A stretch of 64,000 nt of DNA from Oscillatoriales cyanobacterium. GTDB taxonomy: Bacteria > Cyanobacteriota > Cyanobacteriia > Cyanobacteriales > Microcoleaceae. The position numbers were made by a program, and so were the translations under genes. The stretch is from positions 27,990 through 91,989 of the forward strand of contig RDXX01000014.1 in NCBI GenBank assembly GCA_004292955.1, read 5' to 3'. Positions 1 to 8,626 of this stretch are shown here, piece after piece (position 1 is the stretch's first letter; every line of letters starts with the position of its first letter). Under the pieces are notes generated by a model that ran no database searches, was not told the origin of the DNA, and saw nothing but the letters and a program-made list of their open reading frames with translations.

Positions 1-34
1 GTCACAGGTCTGATTAGAGCTAAAAAACACTCAA

Positions 35-1213
35 ATGATCAGCATAGCACTTAAAATCGGGGGTGAAAGATATTCTCAGCAGCTCATGACCTTGGCGGAA
101 AGACTAGCAGAAGATTGGAAGTCGCGACTCGAACAAGATTGCCCCGACGAGAGCTCTAGCACTCGCGAGAGTGTTGTTCGCTGGCTGTTGGGAGACAAGC
201 CAGAAAGATTTGACACTCTAAATCCGACTCAACTCGCTGTCGCTTCTGGGGCGATCGACTTTTTATATCGAATTTTGCAGCAGCGCTATCTGGGAGTAGC
301 GCCAGAAAGAGCTTACCGCAACTTGATCGGGCGCCTGGGCGGTTTGGTGGTGCTCCGGCAAAAAATCCAAGCGTGGGTTTCATTGAGTCGCGACAGACAG
401 CGCAGTGCGGTAGAGGTACTGCAAGAAGTGATTCAGGAAATGCTGAATTCCGATCGCTACCTCCAGCAGCAAGTCGCCTGGATTGCCGAATGCACAACAG
501 ATAAGCGCTTGCGAAATGCTTTGCTGCTAGCGAGCACAGAAGAATACTGCTTGCGGCCGATCCGCAACCAGCCGCTGCTGGTGTACCGCTTCGTCAACTA
601 CCTGCGGCGTTCCCAGCGGGGCGGGTTGACGCAAGTCCCGGCGGGAGATTGGGTGCGGCTGGTGTCGGAACAGGTTCTGCCTGACGATACAGACGAACCG
701 CTCAGCTTGCTAGACGAACAGGCGATGTCGGATTATCGAGAACATCAAGCTTGGGAAGAACGGCAAACTCAGCGGCAGATTGTCCAACAAGAATTTGAGA
801 ATTACTTGACTGCTGAAGTCGATCCGCTGGCTTCGCGATGGCTGCGGCTTTACCTGCAAGGCCGTTCCCAAGAGGCAATTGCTGAGGATTTGAAGGTGCC
901 AGTCAAACAAATTTACCGCTTGCGAGAAAAAGTCAGTTACCACGCGATTCGGGTGTTTGCAGTCAAACAAGCACCAGAATTAGTCGCTAACTGGCTGGAA
1001 ATTTCGCTCAAAGAACACAGTTTGGGCTTGACTCCCGCCCAGTGGCAGCAATATTTACAAGATCTCACGCCGGTGCAGCGACAGTTGATAGAATCGCTCA
1101 AAGCAGGGAAAAGTGTAGAGACGATCGCCTCTGAATTAAAGTTAAAAACCAATCAAGTCATCGGCGAGTGGAGCAAACTCTATTTAGCTGCTCAATCCCT
1201 CCGAAACGAGTAG
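35..1213 (+). CDS. HetZ-like (HetZ-related) protein
   Basis: A 392-residue soluble protein. The C-terminal third carries two helix-turn-helix-like stretches (about residues 266-308, with AIAEDLKVPVKQIYRL, and about 345-385, with ETIASELKLKTNQVI) separated by a block containing LGLTPAQWQQYLQ. From memory this block resembles the C-terminus of the heterocyst regulator HetZ, and HetZ-related proteins also occur in cyanobacteria without heterocysts. A DNA-binding regulatory role is inferred from the sigma-region-4-like HTH; no target is visible. The ATG at 35 is used because only 34 bases precede it, so a start further upstream outside the window cannot be excluded. The gene stands alone, followed by a long non-coding stretch. 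Family assignment is moderate; the HTH content is more secure. Confidence 0.6.
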   Translation: MISIALKIGGERYSQQLMTLAERLAEDWKSRLEQDCPDESSSTRESVVRWLLGDKPERFDTLNPTQLAVASGAIDFLYRILQQRYLGVAPERAYRNLIGRLGGLVVLRQKIQAWVSLSRDRQRSAVEVLQEVIQEMLNSDRYLQQQVAWIAECTTDKRLRNALLLASTEEYCLRPIRNQPLLVYRFVNYLRRSQRGGLTQVPAGDWVRLVSEQVLPDDTDEPLSLLDEQAMSDYREHQAWEERQTQRQIVQQEFENYLTAEVDPLASRWLRLYLQGRSQEAIAEDLKVPVKQIYRLREKVSYHAIRVFAVKQAPELVANWLEISLKEHSLGLTPAQWQQYLQDLTPVQRQLIESLKAGKSVETIASELKLKTNQVIGEWSKLYLAAQSLRNE

Positions 1214-1950
1214 ATTGGTAATGAGTGGCGGGCGAAGCGTAGCGGAGGGAATTGCTAATTGTTAATTGGCGGTAGGAATTTTCCGAATTCGCGCTACAAA
1301 TCAATTCCCGAACAGCCAGATTTGCTGCGAGTTTCCCCGTGGAAACCGCGCGATCGAATCAGGTAATATCGATCGGGATATCGCGCGTGCTGCCGCGATC
1401 TCACCCAAAAACGGATACCGTCCCACGTACTTAAATCGCGCTGATCCCCAAATTTTAGACCAAAGATCCACATCCCAGATTCATCTAGAGGAGTCAATCT
1501 CAAATCTCAAATCTCAAATCTCAAATTGACTGACGCTCGCGATCGGGGATGCTCACCGTGAACTTTGTGGAGTAAGATATTAGTAGGACGATCGACTCTT
1601 CAGGATTTTTTAACCAATCCTCAGTTCAGCAGTTGCACGTCAATCATCAGTTCTGGTGTATCTGTCATACTTGGGCATTCAGACAAAATTCTATCTTTGC
1701 CAGCCATAGGAATCAATCTTGGGCGATAAATGATAGTTAGTCGATAGTCCGCCCGCGATCATCTAGTTGTCAATCTTTCTGTAGAATTTGAGACTGGAAT
1801 ACAGAAGAGAGAAAATTCTGAGACCCAATATTTTTCTTTCATAAAAGCTTCCGGGTTTCAGATGCCTAGCTACGTCAGGGAAGTTGCATGGTTTAATTTT
1901 ATAAATCAGGTTGGTATAGCGCGATCGCGCTTCCGACTACAGAGAAGCTA
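1214..1950. other. Gene-free stretch with AAATCTC heptamer repeats
   Basis: No convincing gene in 737 bases. Short ORFs on both strands (1266-1529, 1294-1503) have no recognisable motif and no clear ribosome site. A short tandem repeat of the heptamer CAAATCT runs about 1497-1526, a common intergenic form in filamentous cyanobacteria. The final 150 bases before 1951 are AT-rich and presumably hold the promoter of the next gene; I cannot point to a clear -35/-10 pair. Confidence 0.5.
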
Positions 1951-3036
1951 ATGGTACATACATCTTCAACAGACTCGGCGACTACAATGGACTCCGATCG
2001 AATATTTCAACTAATCGATACAGTTGTTCCCTTTGAAGCTTGCCTTTACTATCAAGTTTTGCCTTTATCTCTAGAAGGCAATCTATTTAAATTGGGCGTA
2101 GTCGATGTGCAAGATGACTCCGCTTTGGACTACGTGCAGCGGATTTTAGCATACATGAATTGCTCGGTGACAACGGAGCAAATTGCCCCGGAAACTCAGC
2201 GTTCGATGCTCTCAGCTTACTTGCTCCACGGGAACCAAGTCAGAGAACCCAGCCTGACAGAAACCACACCAGCCCCAACACCGATACCAGCCCCAACACC
2301 AATAAATCCCGCACCAACAACATCAAGCTCCGAAGCAGACACCCTGCTGTCTGTACCCGAACCCTCCATTCGGGTTCCCGATCGGTTGAAACCTCCCGAT
2401 GCTGAGGTTTTGCTGACGCCGACAGAACTTTCGGTTTTGGATGTCGAGGCCGTGCACTTGTCAAGCCCCGTCGAAGTTTTGGCAACTTTACCCGCGCCCC
2501 AACTGCTGCAAGAATTGCTCGGTAGAGTGCTCGTAGACGGTATCGGTAGGCTGTTTTTTGAGAGACACCAGTCCCAAGGTAGGATTCTTTGGAGTCAAGA
2601 CGGCGTTTTGAAATCGATCCTCGAAGGTCTCTCTCCCTTCCTGTTTCAAGAAGTCATCGACGAGTTGAAACGGCTGACAGATATGCCTGTTTCCCCGGTG
2701 GAACATCCCAAACAAGTCGAAGTAGAACGCATCTATGGAAAAACTCATTTGCTGTTGCGCTTGCGAGTAATGCCCGTGGGTGGCAAGGAAGAAGCAACGC
2801 TGCAAGTCTTGCGGGGAGCAGCTTTGAGGTTTTACCAGCAGCAGCAATTGTCTACTCTGAGTCGAGATGCACTGCAACTGGCCAAAGAATTGCAGCGGAA
2901 AGTGAATCAAATTCGCGATCGCACTCGGCTTTCTCCTTTACCTTTGGAAGGTTTACCCGCTTTGGAACAAGTTGTCAGAAATGTTGACGACCAACTTGAA
3001 GCTTTGATGCAAGAACAGAATCCCGAGGATTTCTAA
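1951..3036 (+). CDS. PilB/GspE N-terminal-domain-like protein without ATPase
   Basis: A 361-residue protein. Residues about 15-85 (RIFQLIDTVVPFEACLYYQV, GVVDVQDDSALDYVQRILAY) resemble the MshEN/GspE N-terminal domain of type II secretion and type IV pilus ATPases. Residues about 105-130 are a Pro/Thr linker (PAPTPIPAPTPI). Residues about 180-310 (LLGRVLVDGIGRLFFERH, ILWSQDGVL, LLLRLRVMPVGG) look like the second PilB N-domain, which precedes the ATPase core in full-length proteins. No Walker A, Asp box or Walker B is present and the protein ends with a helical tail, so it is not a motor. Possible role, by inference only: a regulatory or c-di-GMP/ATPase-binding partner of the type IV pilus machine. 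ATG at 1951; a second Met lies 12 codons in. Confidence 0.5.
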   Translation: MVHTSSTDSATTMDSDRIFQLIDTVVPFEACLYYQVLPLSLEGNLFKLGVVDVQDDSALDYVQRILAYMNCSVTTEQIAPETQRSMLSAYLLHGNQVREPSLTETTPAPTPIPAPTPINPAPTTSSSEADTLLSVPEPSIRVPDRLKPPDAEVLLTPTELSVLDVEAVHLSSPVEVLATLPAPQLLQELLGRVLVDGIGRLFFERHQSQGRILWSQDGVLKSILEGLSPFLFQEVIDELKRLTDMPVSPVEHPKQVEVERIYGKTHLLLRLRVMPVGGKEEATLQVLRGAALRFYQQQQLSTLSRDALQLAKELQRKVNQIRDRTRLSPLPLEGLPALEQVVRNVDDQLEALMQEQNPEDF

Positions 3037-3106
3037 TTAGAAATAGTTGTAAGTTTTGAACTTTCTTTAACTCAAATCTAGCCCGATCAAATAAATAACA
3101 ATAATT

Positions 3107-3180
3107 AGGTTCGTAGTGAGGACTTTAGTCCTTCCTTATCCAAAATCTGAAGAAGGACTCGCATTCCTCACTACAAACCT
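3107..3180. repeat. Dispersed inverted repeat (GTAGTGAGGACTTTAGTCCTT family)
   Basis: The left arm contains GTAGTGAGGACTTTAGTCCT and the right arm AGGACTCGCATTCCTCACTAC, so the segment can fold into a long imperfect hairpin between two convergent genes. It may act as a terminator. Related copies lie at 22325-22570, 24561-24622 and 58722-58745. Confidence 0.7.
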
Positions 3181-3206
3181 ATGTGAGTGCAGTTGTGCGA
3201 TCGCAC

Positions 3207-3845
3207 CTAAGATGAACCGTGCTCGAAAATCTTATCGTACTGCAACAAATCCAAACTTACAAAAACTGGCAAACACCCAAAACATTGCTGTGCAACTTCC
3301 CAGCGTTCCTCTCGCTGCAACATAGCAGTCAACTTTTGTTTAGCGCCCAGCAAATATCGGACATCGTTAGCAGCGTAGCTCAATTGGTCATCAGAAAGAT
3401 GCTCGGAATTTCCCCAATCCGAACTTTGAGAAGTTTTATTGAGTTCTACTTTTTCCAACTCTTGGATTAACTCTTTAAGTCCGTGTCTGTTAGTATAAGT
3501 TCTGGCTAACTTGCTAGCTATTTTTGTGCAGAAAACAGGTGCAATGTCAATACTTAAATTGTAACGCATTGTTGCCAGATCGAAGCGCGCAAAGTGAAAT
3601 ACCTTCTCAATATTTTCAGCTTCCATGAGCTTTTTCAAATTTGGCGCCGCCGTCTGGCCTTTAGCAATCCGCACCGCCGCCACTTTACCTTGCGGATCGC
3701 ACAACTGCACCAAACACAGGCGATCGCGCCAGGGCATCAAACCCATCGTTTCCGTATCAACGGCGATCGCCTCCGCCGTCAAATAATAAGATAGCAGATC
3801 ATCGGAGATATCGCGATCGCACACTTGAAAATCTGGAAATTCCAT
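3207..3845 (-). CDS. RNase D-like 3'-5' exonuclease
   Basis: A 212-residue DEDD-family exonuclease predicted to trim RNA 3' ends. Exo I is AVDTETMGL (D30, E32), exo II is HFARFDLATM (Asp near 92), and exo III is LSYAANDVRYLL (Tyr/Asp near 157-161), giving the DEDDy set. It lacks the C-terminal HRDC domains of E. coli RNase D (about 375 aa). This matches the short ribonuclease D form common in cyanobacteria. The region between exo II and III contains the expected TKIASKLARTYTNRHGLKEL segment. The ATG at 3845 directly follows a heptamer repeat tract, so the 5' leader is mostly repeat. Confidence 0.85.
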   Translation of the reverse strand: MEFPDFQVCDRDISDDLLSYYLTAEAIAVDTETMGLMPWRDRLCLVQLCDPQGKVAAVRIAKGQTAAPNLKKLMEAENIEKVFHFARFDLATMRYNLSIDIAPVFCTKIASKLARTYTNRHGLKELIQELEKVELNKTSQSSDWGNSEHLSDDQLSYAANDVRYLLGAKQKLTAMLQREERWEVAQQCFGCLPVFVSLDLLQYDKIFEHGSS

Positions 3846-3997
3846 TCTTGGTTATTGGTAATCGGTAATTGGTAATCGGTAATTGGTAATCGGGCATCGG
3901 TAATCGGTAATCGGGCATCGGTAATCGGGAATCGATAATTAATCTTTCCTTCTTTCCTCTTCCTTCTTCCTTCTTCCTTCTTCCTTCTTCCTTCTTC
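3846..3997. repeat. Two heptamer STRR tracts
   Basis: 3850-3936 is built of GGTAATC/GGTAATT-type heptamers with GGGCATC variants; about 3945-3997 is a polypyrimidine tract of TTCTTCC/CTTCCTT units. Such short tandemly repeated repetitive sequences are characteristic of filamentous cyanobacteria. No coding signal. Confidence 0.85.
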
Positions 3998-4507
3998 TTA
4001 TCGACTACGGACAAAAAGCTGAGTAAAATAATACTCCCCTTTGGCATTTTTGGCAATCGCAATACCAGTCAAATTAAATTGACTCTCGATATTCTTGCGG
4101 TGGCCCTCACTTTTAATCCAACCCTCAACAGCATTGCCAACCGGGTCGCTGTAGCCAAAATTGTAAGCAACATTTTCAGCTACACTTTGATAGGGAACAG
4201 TAATTGCTTTCGCCCGCCCTTCAAATCCATCGTGGCTAAATTTAACTTTCCCACTCGCCATATTTTCGCTGTGAATTCTGGCTATCTGACTAATTCGCGG
4301 ATCGACAGTCAGCGGCGGCAACTTTTTCGAGGCTCGATATTGATTGATCTGTTGGTTAACAGCTTTTTCTAACTCAGCAATTGAACTCGTAGCAGCAATA
4401 TTAGTATTCATGGAAGTTTCTGGGAGCGATTGTGTAGGAATGAGTTGAGTACAATTAGGTAGGATTGCCAGGAATCCTAGAGACATTAAAATCAAAGGTT
4501 TGTACAT
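3998..4507 (-). CDS. CAP (SCP/PR-1) domain lipoprotein
   Basis: A 169-residue exported protein. The N-terminus is a hydrophobic signal ending in a lipobox-like AILPNC, so the mature protein is probably a lipoprotein with Cys19 acylated. Residues about 45-165 form a bacterial CAP domain: IAELEKAVNQQINQYRASK start helix, HSENMASGKVKFSHDGF (CAP1-like motif with His), SVAENVAYNFG, and GWIKSEGHRKNIES (CAP2-like motif with His). Function of bacterial CAP proteins is mostly unknown; cell-surface roles are usual. The gene's 3' end runs into a polypyrimidine heptamer tract. Upstream it is separated from trpB by palindromic repeats. Confidence 0.85.
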   Translation of the reverse strand: MYKPLILMSLGFLAILPNCTQLIPTQSLPETSMNTNIAATSSIAELEKAVNQQINQYRASKKLPPLTVDPRISQIARIHSENMASGKVKFSHDGFEGRAKAITVPYQSVAENVAYNFGYSDPVGNAVEGWIKSEGHRKNIESQFNLTGIAIAKNAKGEYYFTQLFVRSR

Positions 4508-4528
4508 GAACTATTAAAGATAAAGAAG

Positions 4529-4670
4529 ACCGGGCGGTTGAAACCGCGGCTACACAGACAAAACCCGCCTCCGCGGGTTGAAGAACGGATGATGAAAATT
4601 ACGTTATCTTCTAAGTCGGCGGAGGCGGACATCATTTATATAGACGCGGTTGAAACCGCCGTCTGACCAT
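4529..4670. repeat. Dispersed GCGGTTGAAACCGC palindrome cluster
   Basis: Contains GGGCGGTTGAAACCGCGG, then AACCCGCCTCCGCGGGTT, then GTCGGCGGAGGCGGAC and a second GCGGTTGAAACCGCC. Two copies of the same palindrome flank a core; the form is that of a dispersed intergenic repeat of filamentous cyanobacteria. It sits between two minus-strand genes and may end trpB transcripts. Confidence 0.65.
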
Positions 4671-4703
4671 TCCTACAGGGCGATCGCCCGAAATTCCGGT
4701 AAA

Positions 4704-5951
4704 CTAGATATTCAGAACCTTCGCCACAGTGTTCACATCTTTGTCACCCCGTCCCGAACAGTTGAGGACAATGCGCGGACTGCCAGTTAACTGCGGACAG
4801 AGAGTTTCCAAATAGGCGATCGCGTGAGCAGTTTCCAAAGCCGGAATAATCCCCTCCAACTGCGACAACCGTTGAAAAGCATCCAAAGCTTGCTGATCGG
4901 TTACACTGTAATATTCAGCCCGGCCAGCATCCTTCAAATAACTGTGTTCCGGCCCCACACCAGGATAATCCAAACCCGCACTAATCGAATGCGGCTCGAT
5001 GACTTGACCCTCATTATCCTGCAACAAATAACTCATAGCCCCGTGCAGAACACCCACAGTTCCCTTAGTCAAAGTAGCAGCGTGTTTATCCGTATCCACA
5101 CCTTCTCCCGCCGCTTCAACACCAATTAACCGCACAGTTTCTTCCCCAACAAACTCATGAAAAAGACCCATAGCATTAGAACCGCCGCCCACACAAGCTA
5201 ATAAGATATCTGGCAAACCATTCCATTTTTCTAGACACTGACTGCGAGTTTCTTGACCGATAATTGCATGGAAATCGCGCACCATCATCGGGTAAGGATG
5301 CGGCCCCGCCACCGAACCAAGAATATAATGAGTTGTTTCAACATTTGTCACCCAATCGCGAATCGCTTCAGAAGTCGCATCTTTCAGCGTTCCCGTACCC
5401 GCCGCCACGGGTCGCACTTCAGCACCCATCAAGCGCATTCTAAACACATTTAAAGCCTGTCTTTCCATGTCATGAACGCCCATGTAGACAACGCATTCTA
5501 AACCGAAACGAGCGCAAACAGTGGCAGTAGCAACGCCATGTTGGCCAGCACCAGTTTCAGCAATTACGCGCTTTTTACCCATGCGTTTTGCGAGCAATGC
5601 TTGAGCCAAAGCATTATTGATTTTGTGAGCACCAGTGTGGTTTAAATCTTCGCGTTTGAGGTAAATTTGGGCGCCAGTGCCGTCTGGTTTAGCATAATGC
5701 TCCGTGAGGCGTTCGGCGAAATACAATGGGCTGGGGCGGCCGACATAATCCTTAAGTAATCCTTGGAGTTGCTGTTGAAATTCCGGTTCGCTGCGGTATT
5801 TGTGGAAAGCCGCTTCAAGCTCAAATAAAGCCGGCATCAGGGTTTCGGGGACGTATTTGCCACCGAATTTGCCGAATCTACCGAGGGAGTCGGGGCGTTG
5901 GGCGGTGGTTTCGGTGGTTTCTGTGGTGAGACGCAGGGGTGTGACAGTCAC
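4704..5951 (-). CDS. trpB: Tryptophan synthase beta subunit
   Basis: Catalyses the PLP-dependent condensation of indole with serine in the last step of tryptophan synthesis, with TrpA as partner. Hallmarks: [14 protein letters not shown] near the N-terminus, the PLP lysine in HTGAHKINN (K110), [14 protein letters not shown], the phosphate-binding [30 protein letters not shown] and a C-terminal [10 protein letters not shown] place the start at the GTG at 5951 (415 aa, [10 protein letters not shown]...), the usual family length. The frame stays open upstream to 6176 (another 75 codons), but that extension is basic, low in conservation and unlike TrpB. trpA is not adjacent; the other trp gene here is trpF at about 36 kb, as expected for scattered cyanobacterial trp genes. 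Confidence 0.93.
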   Translation of the reverse strand: MTVTPLRLTTETTETTAQRPDSLGRFGKFGGKYVPETLMPALFELEAAFHKYRSEPEFQQQLQGLLKDYVGRPSPLYFAERLTEHYAKPDGTGAQIYLKREDLNHTGAHKINNALAQALLAKRMGKKRVIAETGAGQHGVATATVCARFGLECVVYMGVHDMERQALNVFRMRLMGAEVRPVAAGTGTLKDATSEAIRDWVTNVETTHYILGSVAGPHPYPMMVRDFHAIIGQETRSQCLEKWNGLPDILLACVGGGSNAMGLFHEFVGEETVRLIGVEAAGEGVDTDKHAATLTKGTVGVLHGAMSYLLQDNEGQVIEPHSISAGLDYPGVGPEHSYLKDAGRAEYYSVTDQQALDAFQRLSQLEGIIPALETAHAIAYLETLCPQLTGSPRIVLNCSGRGDKDVNTVAKVLNI

Positions 5952-6169
5952 GGACTTTGTGGGGATAAGGGGACAGATTTTATTATATCTAGTCGATGTG
6001 GCGGGGCGGTGGGCGATCGGGTAATTTTGCGAGGGCTGCCAAAAATCGCTAGGATGGCGGAAGTTCGTCGGAGCCTTCGAGATATTGCCCTGTAAGGGTT
6101 TCAGGGATTTTTTCTGTAGATGAGAGGTTGTTTGTACAGAGATTTTTGGGAGTCCTCGCAAATAGCCTC

Positions 6170-6200
6170 TGGACACGTTGCGCTGTATGGGGTTTATAAT
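6170..6200 (+). promoter_or_regulatory. Possible promoter before the CRISPR remnant
   Basis: TGGACA at 6170-6175 and a perfect TATAAT at 6195-6200, with a 19-base spacer, would start transcription close to the first CRISPR repeat. The spacer is longer than optimal, so support is weak. Confidence 0.35.
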
Positions 6201-6206
6201 CGAGGG

Positions 6207-6315
6207 ATCCCCACTCGCTGGGGAAACTAATTGAATGGAAACTAGGATCTCCCGACCTTTACTTTTGGTAGGTTGACGTGTTCCCGCTCGCTGGGGAAAC
6301 TAATTGAATGGAAAC
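6207..6315 (+). CRISPR. Two-repeat, one-spacer CRISPR remnant
   Basis: Repeat 1 (6207-6242) and repeat 2 (6280-6315) are 36 bases each, identical at 33 positions, and share CTGGGGAAACTAATTGAATG followed by GAAAC. They enclose one 37-base spacer (6243-6279). The GAAAC 3' end is typical of type I/III repeats. The three mismatches are all in the 5' end of repeat 1. No cas gene lies in the window, so this is an orphan mini-array or the relic of a larger one. Inference: it could be served in trans by a Cas system elsewhere in the genome. Confidence 0.75.
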
Positions 6316-6334
6316 TTCGTAATGGTGAACAATT

Positions 6335-6727
6335 ATGAATTCAAATCAGCAGTTTCTGCAAAATTTATACGATGCTTTTAACAAACGCGAAATTGAAACA
6401 ATCATCTCGTTGATGCGCCCAGACGTGAAATGGGCGAACGGAGTGGAAGGCGGTTTCGTTTATGGACGCGATGCGGTGCGCGAATATTGGACAAATCAAT
6501 TTAAGGATATTCAACCGGAGCTTGAAACGTTAAAATTCGAGACTGACGAAAACAATCGGAACATTGTCACCGTTCATCAAATTATTAAAGATTTGCAATG
6601 CAATGTGCTTGCGGATGCAACAATTCATCAAATCTTTACCATTGAGGATGGTCTGATTTGTCTTTATGAAATTGGCGAAACCGAAACAATAGAGGAGATG
6701 ATTCAAAAGACAAAAAGTTCCAACTAG
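6335..6727 (+). CDS. SnoaL/NTF2-like fold protein
   Basis: A 130-residue protein of the ketosteroid-isomerase/NTF2 superfamily. FLQNLYDAFNKREIETIISLMRPDVKWANG, then YGRDAVREYWTNQF, and a C-terminal strand pattern ending in HQIFTIEDGLICLYEIGE follow the usual cone-shaped fold. Family members bind small hydrophobic ligands or act as enzymes; this one's substrate cannot be told. The ATG at 6335 lies 19 bases after the last CRISPR repeat and has no good Shine-Dalgarno sequence, so its leader is the mini-array itself. A strong hairpin follows it. Confidence 0.75.
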   Translation: MNSNQQFLQNLYDAFNKREIETIISLMRPDVKWANGVEGGFVYGRDAVREYWTNQFKDIQPELETLKFETDENNRNIVTVHQIIKDLQCNVLADATIHQIFTIEDGLICLYEIGETETIEEMIQKTKSSN

Positions 6728-6744
6728 CAATGATGTCCTTGGGC

Positions 6745-6804
6745 GGGGGCGGGTTTTACAAATAATATTTAATACCAACAAACAATCTACATAAACCCGC
6801 CCCC
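6745..6804 (+). terminator. Hairpin after the NTF2-like gene
   Basis: GGGGGCGGGTTT (6745-6756) pairs perfectly with AAACCCGCCCCC (6793-6804). It is 18 bases after the stop codon. The long loop suggests a dispersed repeat used as a terminator. Confidence 0.55.
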
Positions 6805-6929
6805 TTATGCAATATGTTAAAATTATTGAAGAACGCAACAGTTGGCTCATTCAATCGTAGTAAACTAAAAGCGTAGACCTACAATTCTCACTTCCTTTAG
6901 TTATTGTTACACAACAGGAAACCAAAATC

Positions 6930-7589
6930 GTGGATATCGACATTCGTTATAAACCTTCCTTTGCCACAATTTTTCTTACACTCGAACCTGGAGAAAGCAT
7001 TATTGCTGAATCAGGAGCGATGATAGCAATGGATGCAGCACTCACAATGAAAACAGAATTTAATGGAGGTTTTTTGTCAGGTGTATTGAAAAAGTTTTTT
7101 GGTGGTGAATCGCTGTTCGTCAATCGATTTATCAATCCAACACGGCAGTCTCTCCAAGTCGTTCTTTCTCAATCTACAATCGGAGATATTGCCGAAGCTC
7201 AAGTCTATGAAAATAACCTCTGTTTTCAACCCGGTGCTTATATTGCCAGTACCCCCGATATCAAATTAGGCGTGCGCTGGGCTGGATTTGCCAGTTGGTT
7301 TTCGGGAGAAGGCTTATTTAAATTGCAAGCCAGCGGACAGGGAACAGTATTTTTTGGTGCCTATGGTGGTTTGACTAGCAAGCAAATCAATGGTGACTTC
7401 ATTGTCGATACAGGGCATTTAGTAGCTTACGAATCGGGAATGAAAATGTCGATAAAAATGGCAGGCGGATTATTAGGTTCGATTACATCCGGGGAAGGGT
7501 TTGTGAATAAAGTGACGGGTAAAGGAACAATTTACTTGCAATCCAGAAGTATCGATGGTTTGGTGCAATTTTTATCAAGTAAAGTTTGA
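6930..7589 (+). CDS. AIM24/TIGR00266-family protein, copy 1
   Basis: A 219-residue all-beta protein of the AIM24 (tryptophan RNA-binding attenuator-like fold) family. Typical pattern: LEPGESIIAESGAMIAMDAALTMKT, the glycine-rich SGVLKKFFGGESLFVNRF, GLTSKQINGDFIVDTGHLVAYE and a final GEGFVNKVTGKGTIYLQSR. Function is not established for the bacterial proteins. The start is the GTG at 6930, with AGGAAA (6916-6921) eight bases upstream. First of three same-strand paralogues; only 36 bases separate it from copy 2, which suggests co-transcription. Confidence 0.88.
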   Translation: MDIDIRYKPSFATIFLTLEPGESIIAESGAMIAMDAALTMKTEFNGGFLSGVLKKFFGGESLFVNRFINPTRQSLQVVLSQSTIGDIAEAQVYENNLCFQPGAYIASTPDIKLGVRWAGFASWFSGEGLFKLQASGQGTVFFGAYGGLTSKQINGDFIVDTGHLVAYESGMKMSIKMAGGLLGSITSGEGFVNKVTGKGTIYLQSRSIDGLVQFLSSKV

Positions 7590-7625
7590 CTTGCGAGCGA
7601 ATATATCCATTACCTACTACCAAAT

Positions 7626-8306
7626 ATGAAAATTGAACTTTTACAACAACCCGACAGCACGATCGCCCGAATCACTCTAAATGTCGGTGAAGAAATCGTT
7701 GCTGAGGCAGGTGCAATGGTGGCGATGAGTGGCAATCTACAAGCAAGTACGACATTGCGCCAAGGCAAAGGTGGCGGTATTTTCGGCGGACTCAAACGCA
7801 TGATTGCCGGAGAGTCGCTATTTTTAAGTGTATTTCGATCGCCAACACCGGAAAATACCTTGTTTTTAGCACCCAAAATGTTGGGCGATATGCTGCACTA
7901 TCAAATGGGCAAAAGTGGCTTAGTAGTACAAGCAGGTTCTTATTTAGCTAGCACACCAGATGTTAATATTGACTTGGGTTTTCAAGGCTTCAAATCGATG
8001 TTTTCTGGAGAAAGTATTTTCTGGCTAGATATGGGGGGTCAAGGAGATGTACTATTGAGTTCCTTCGGCGCAATTTACGAAGTTCCAGTCAAAGGAGAAT
8101 ACATTGTTGATACAGGTCATATTGTCGCCTTTGAGAAAAGTTTAAAGTTTGAAATTACTAAGCCCCCAGGAAGTAGTTGGGTGAGTGCATTTCTCGGTGG
8201 AGAAGGTTTAGTTTGTCGATTTAAAGGTAACGGTCGCCTGTTCTGTCAAACCCACAATACCATAGCATTCGGTCAAGCCGTCGGCAATCGTTTACCTCCC
8301 AGGTAG
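7626..8306 (+). CDS. AIM24/TIGR00266-family protein, copy 2
   Basis: A 226-residue AIM24 paralogue. The same landmarks as copy 1 appear: GEEIVAEAGAMVAMSG, GLKRMIAGESLFLSVFRSP, GEYIVDTGHIVAFEKSLKFEI and FLGGEGLVCRFKGNGRLFCQ. It is closer to copy 3 than to copy 1 in these motifs (both have GGEGLVCRF and ESLFxS.F). The ATG at 7626 has no strong Shine-Dalgarno sequence and follows copy 1 by 36 bases, so translation may be coupled. A MITE-like element separates it from copy 3. Confidence 0.88.
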   Translation: MKIELLQQPDSTIARITLNVGEEIVAEAGAMVAMSGNLQASTTLRQGKGGGIFGGLKRMIAGESLFLSVFRSPTPENTLFLAPKMLGDMLHYQMGKSGLVVQAGSYLASTPDVNIDLGFQGFKSMFSGESIFWLDMGGQGDVLLSSFGAIYEVPVKGEYIVDTGHIVAFEKSLKFEITKPPGSSWVSAFLGGEGLVCRFKGNGRLFCQTHNTIAFGQAVGNRLPPR

Positions 8307-8360
8307 CAAGCGTGGAGACTCGCGATATGCAAAACATAAACGGAGATTGCTTTCATAAAA

Positions 8361-8482
8361 GGGTGCATCTGGTTTTTGAAGAGGGCGAAGCATGACCGCA
8401 TATAAGTTATTAATTATAATTTCATATTGATTGCGGTCATGCTTCGCCCCTACAGACATATTTGCCAAACTGAAATACACCC
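8361..8482 (+). mobile_element. MITE-like element, GGGCGAAGCATGACCGC core, copy 1
   Basis: A 122-bp element with terminal inverted repeats GGGTGCATCT and a diverged TACACCC end. The core inverted repeat is GAAGCATGACCGCATATAA with TGCGGTCATGCTTCGCCC. It carries no transposase. Other copies: 10953-11076, 56644-56765 and, inverted, 62476-62597. Confidence 0.7.
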
Positions 8483-8551
8483 TCATAAAACATCGCATTC
8501 ATGTAAAGTGTTCCTCGCAACGATCATTCTAACTGAACGTTATTGAGCTAT

Positions 8552-8620
8552 CAACTGCCAACTGTCAACTGTCAACTGCCAACTGCCAACTGTCAACTGT
8601 CAACTGTCAACTGTCAACTA
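8552..8620. repeat. CAACTGT/CAACTGC heptamer tract
   Basis: About ten heptamers of CAACTGT and CAACTGC run up to seven bases before the start codon of AIM24 copy 3. Read in frame they encode a spurious N-terminal extension, which is why the start is placed after them. Confidence 0.9.
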
Positions 8621-8626
8621 ACTTAT

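Noticed and set aside
1266..1529. 87-codon open frame after the HetZ-like gene
   Set aside because: Ends in a heptamer repeat, has no motif and overlaps an equally long antisense frame.
5952..6176. 75-codon N-terminal extension of trpB
   Set aside because: Unlike TrpB; the GTG at 5951 gives the usual length and the extension is repeat-like, basic sequence.
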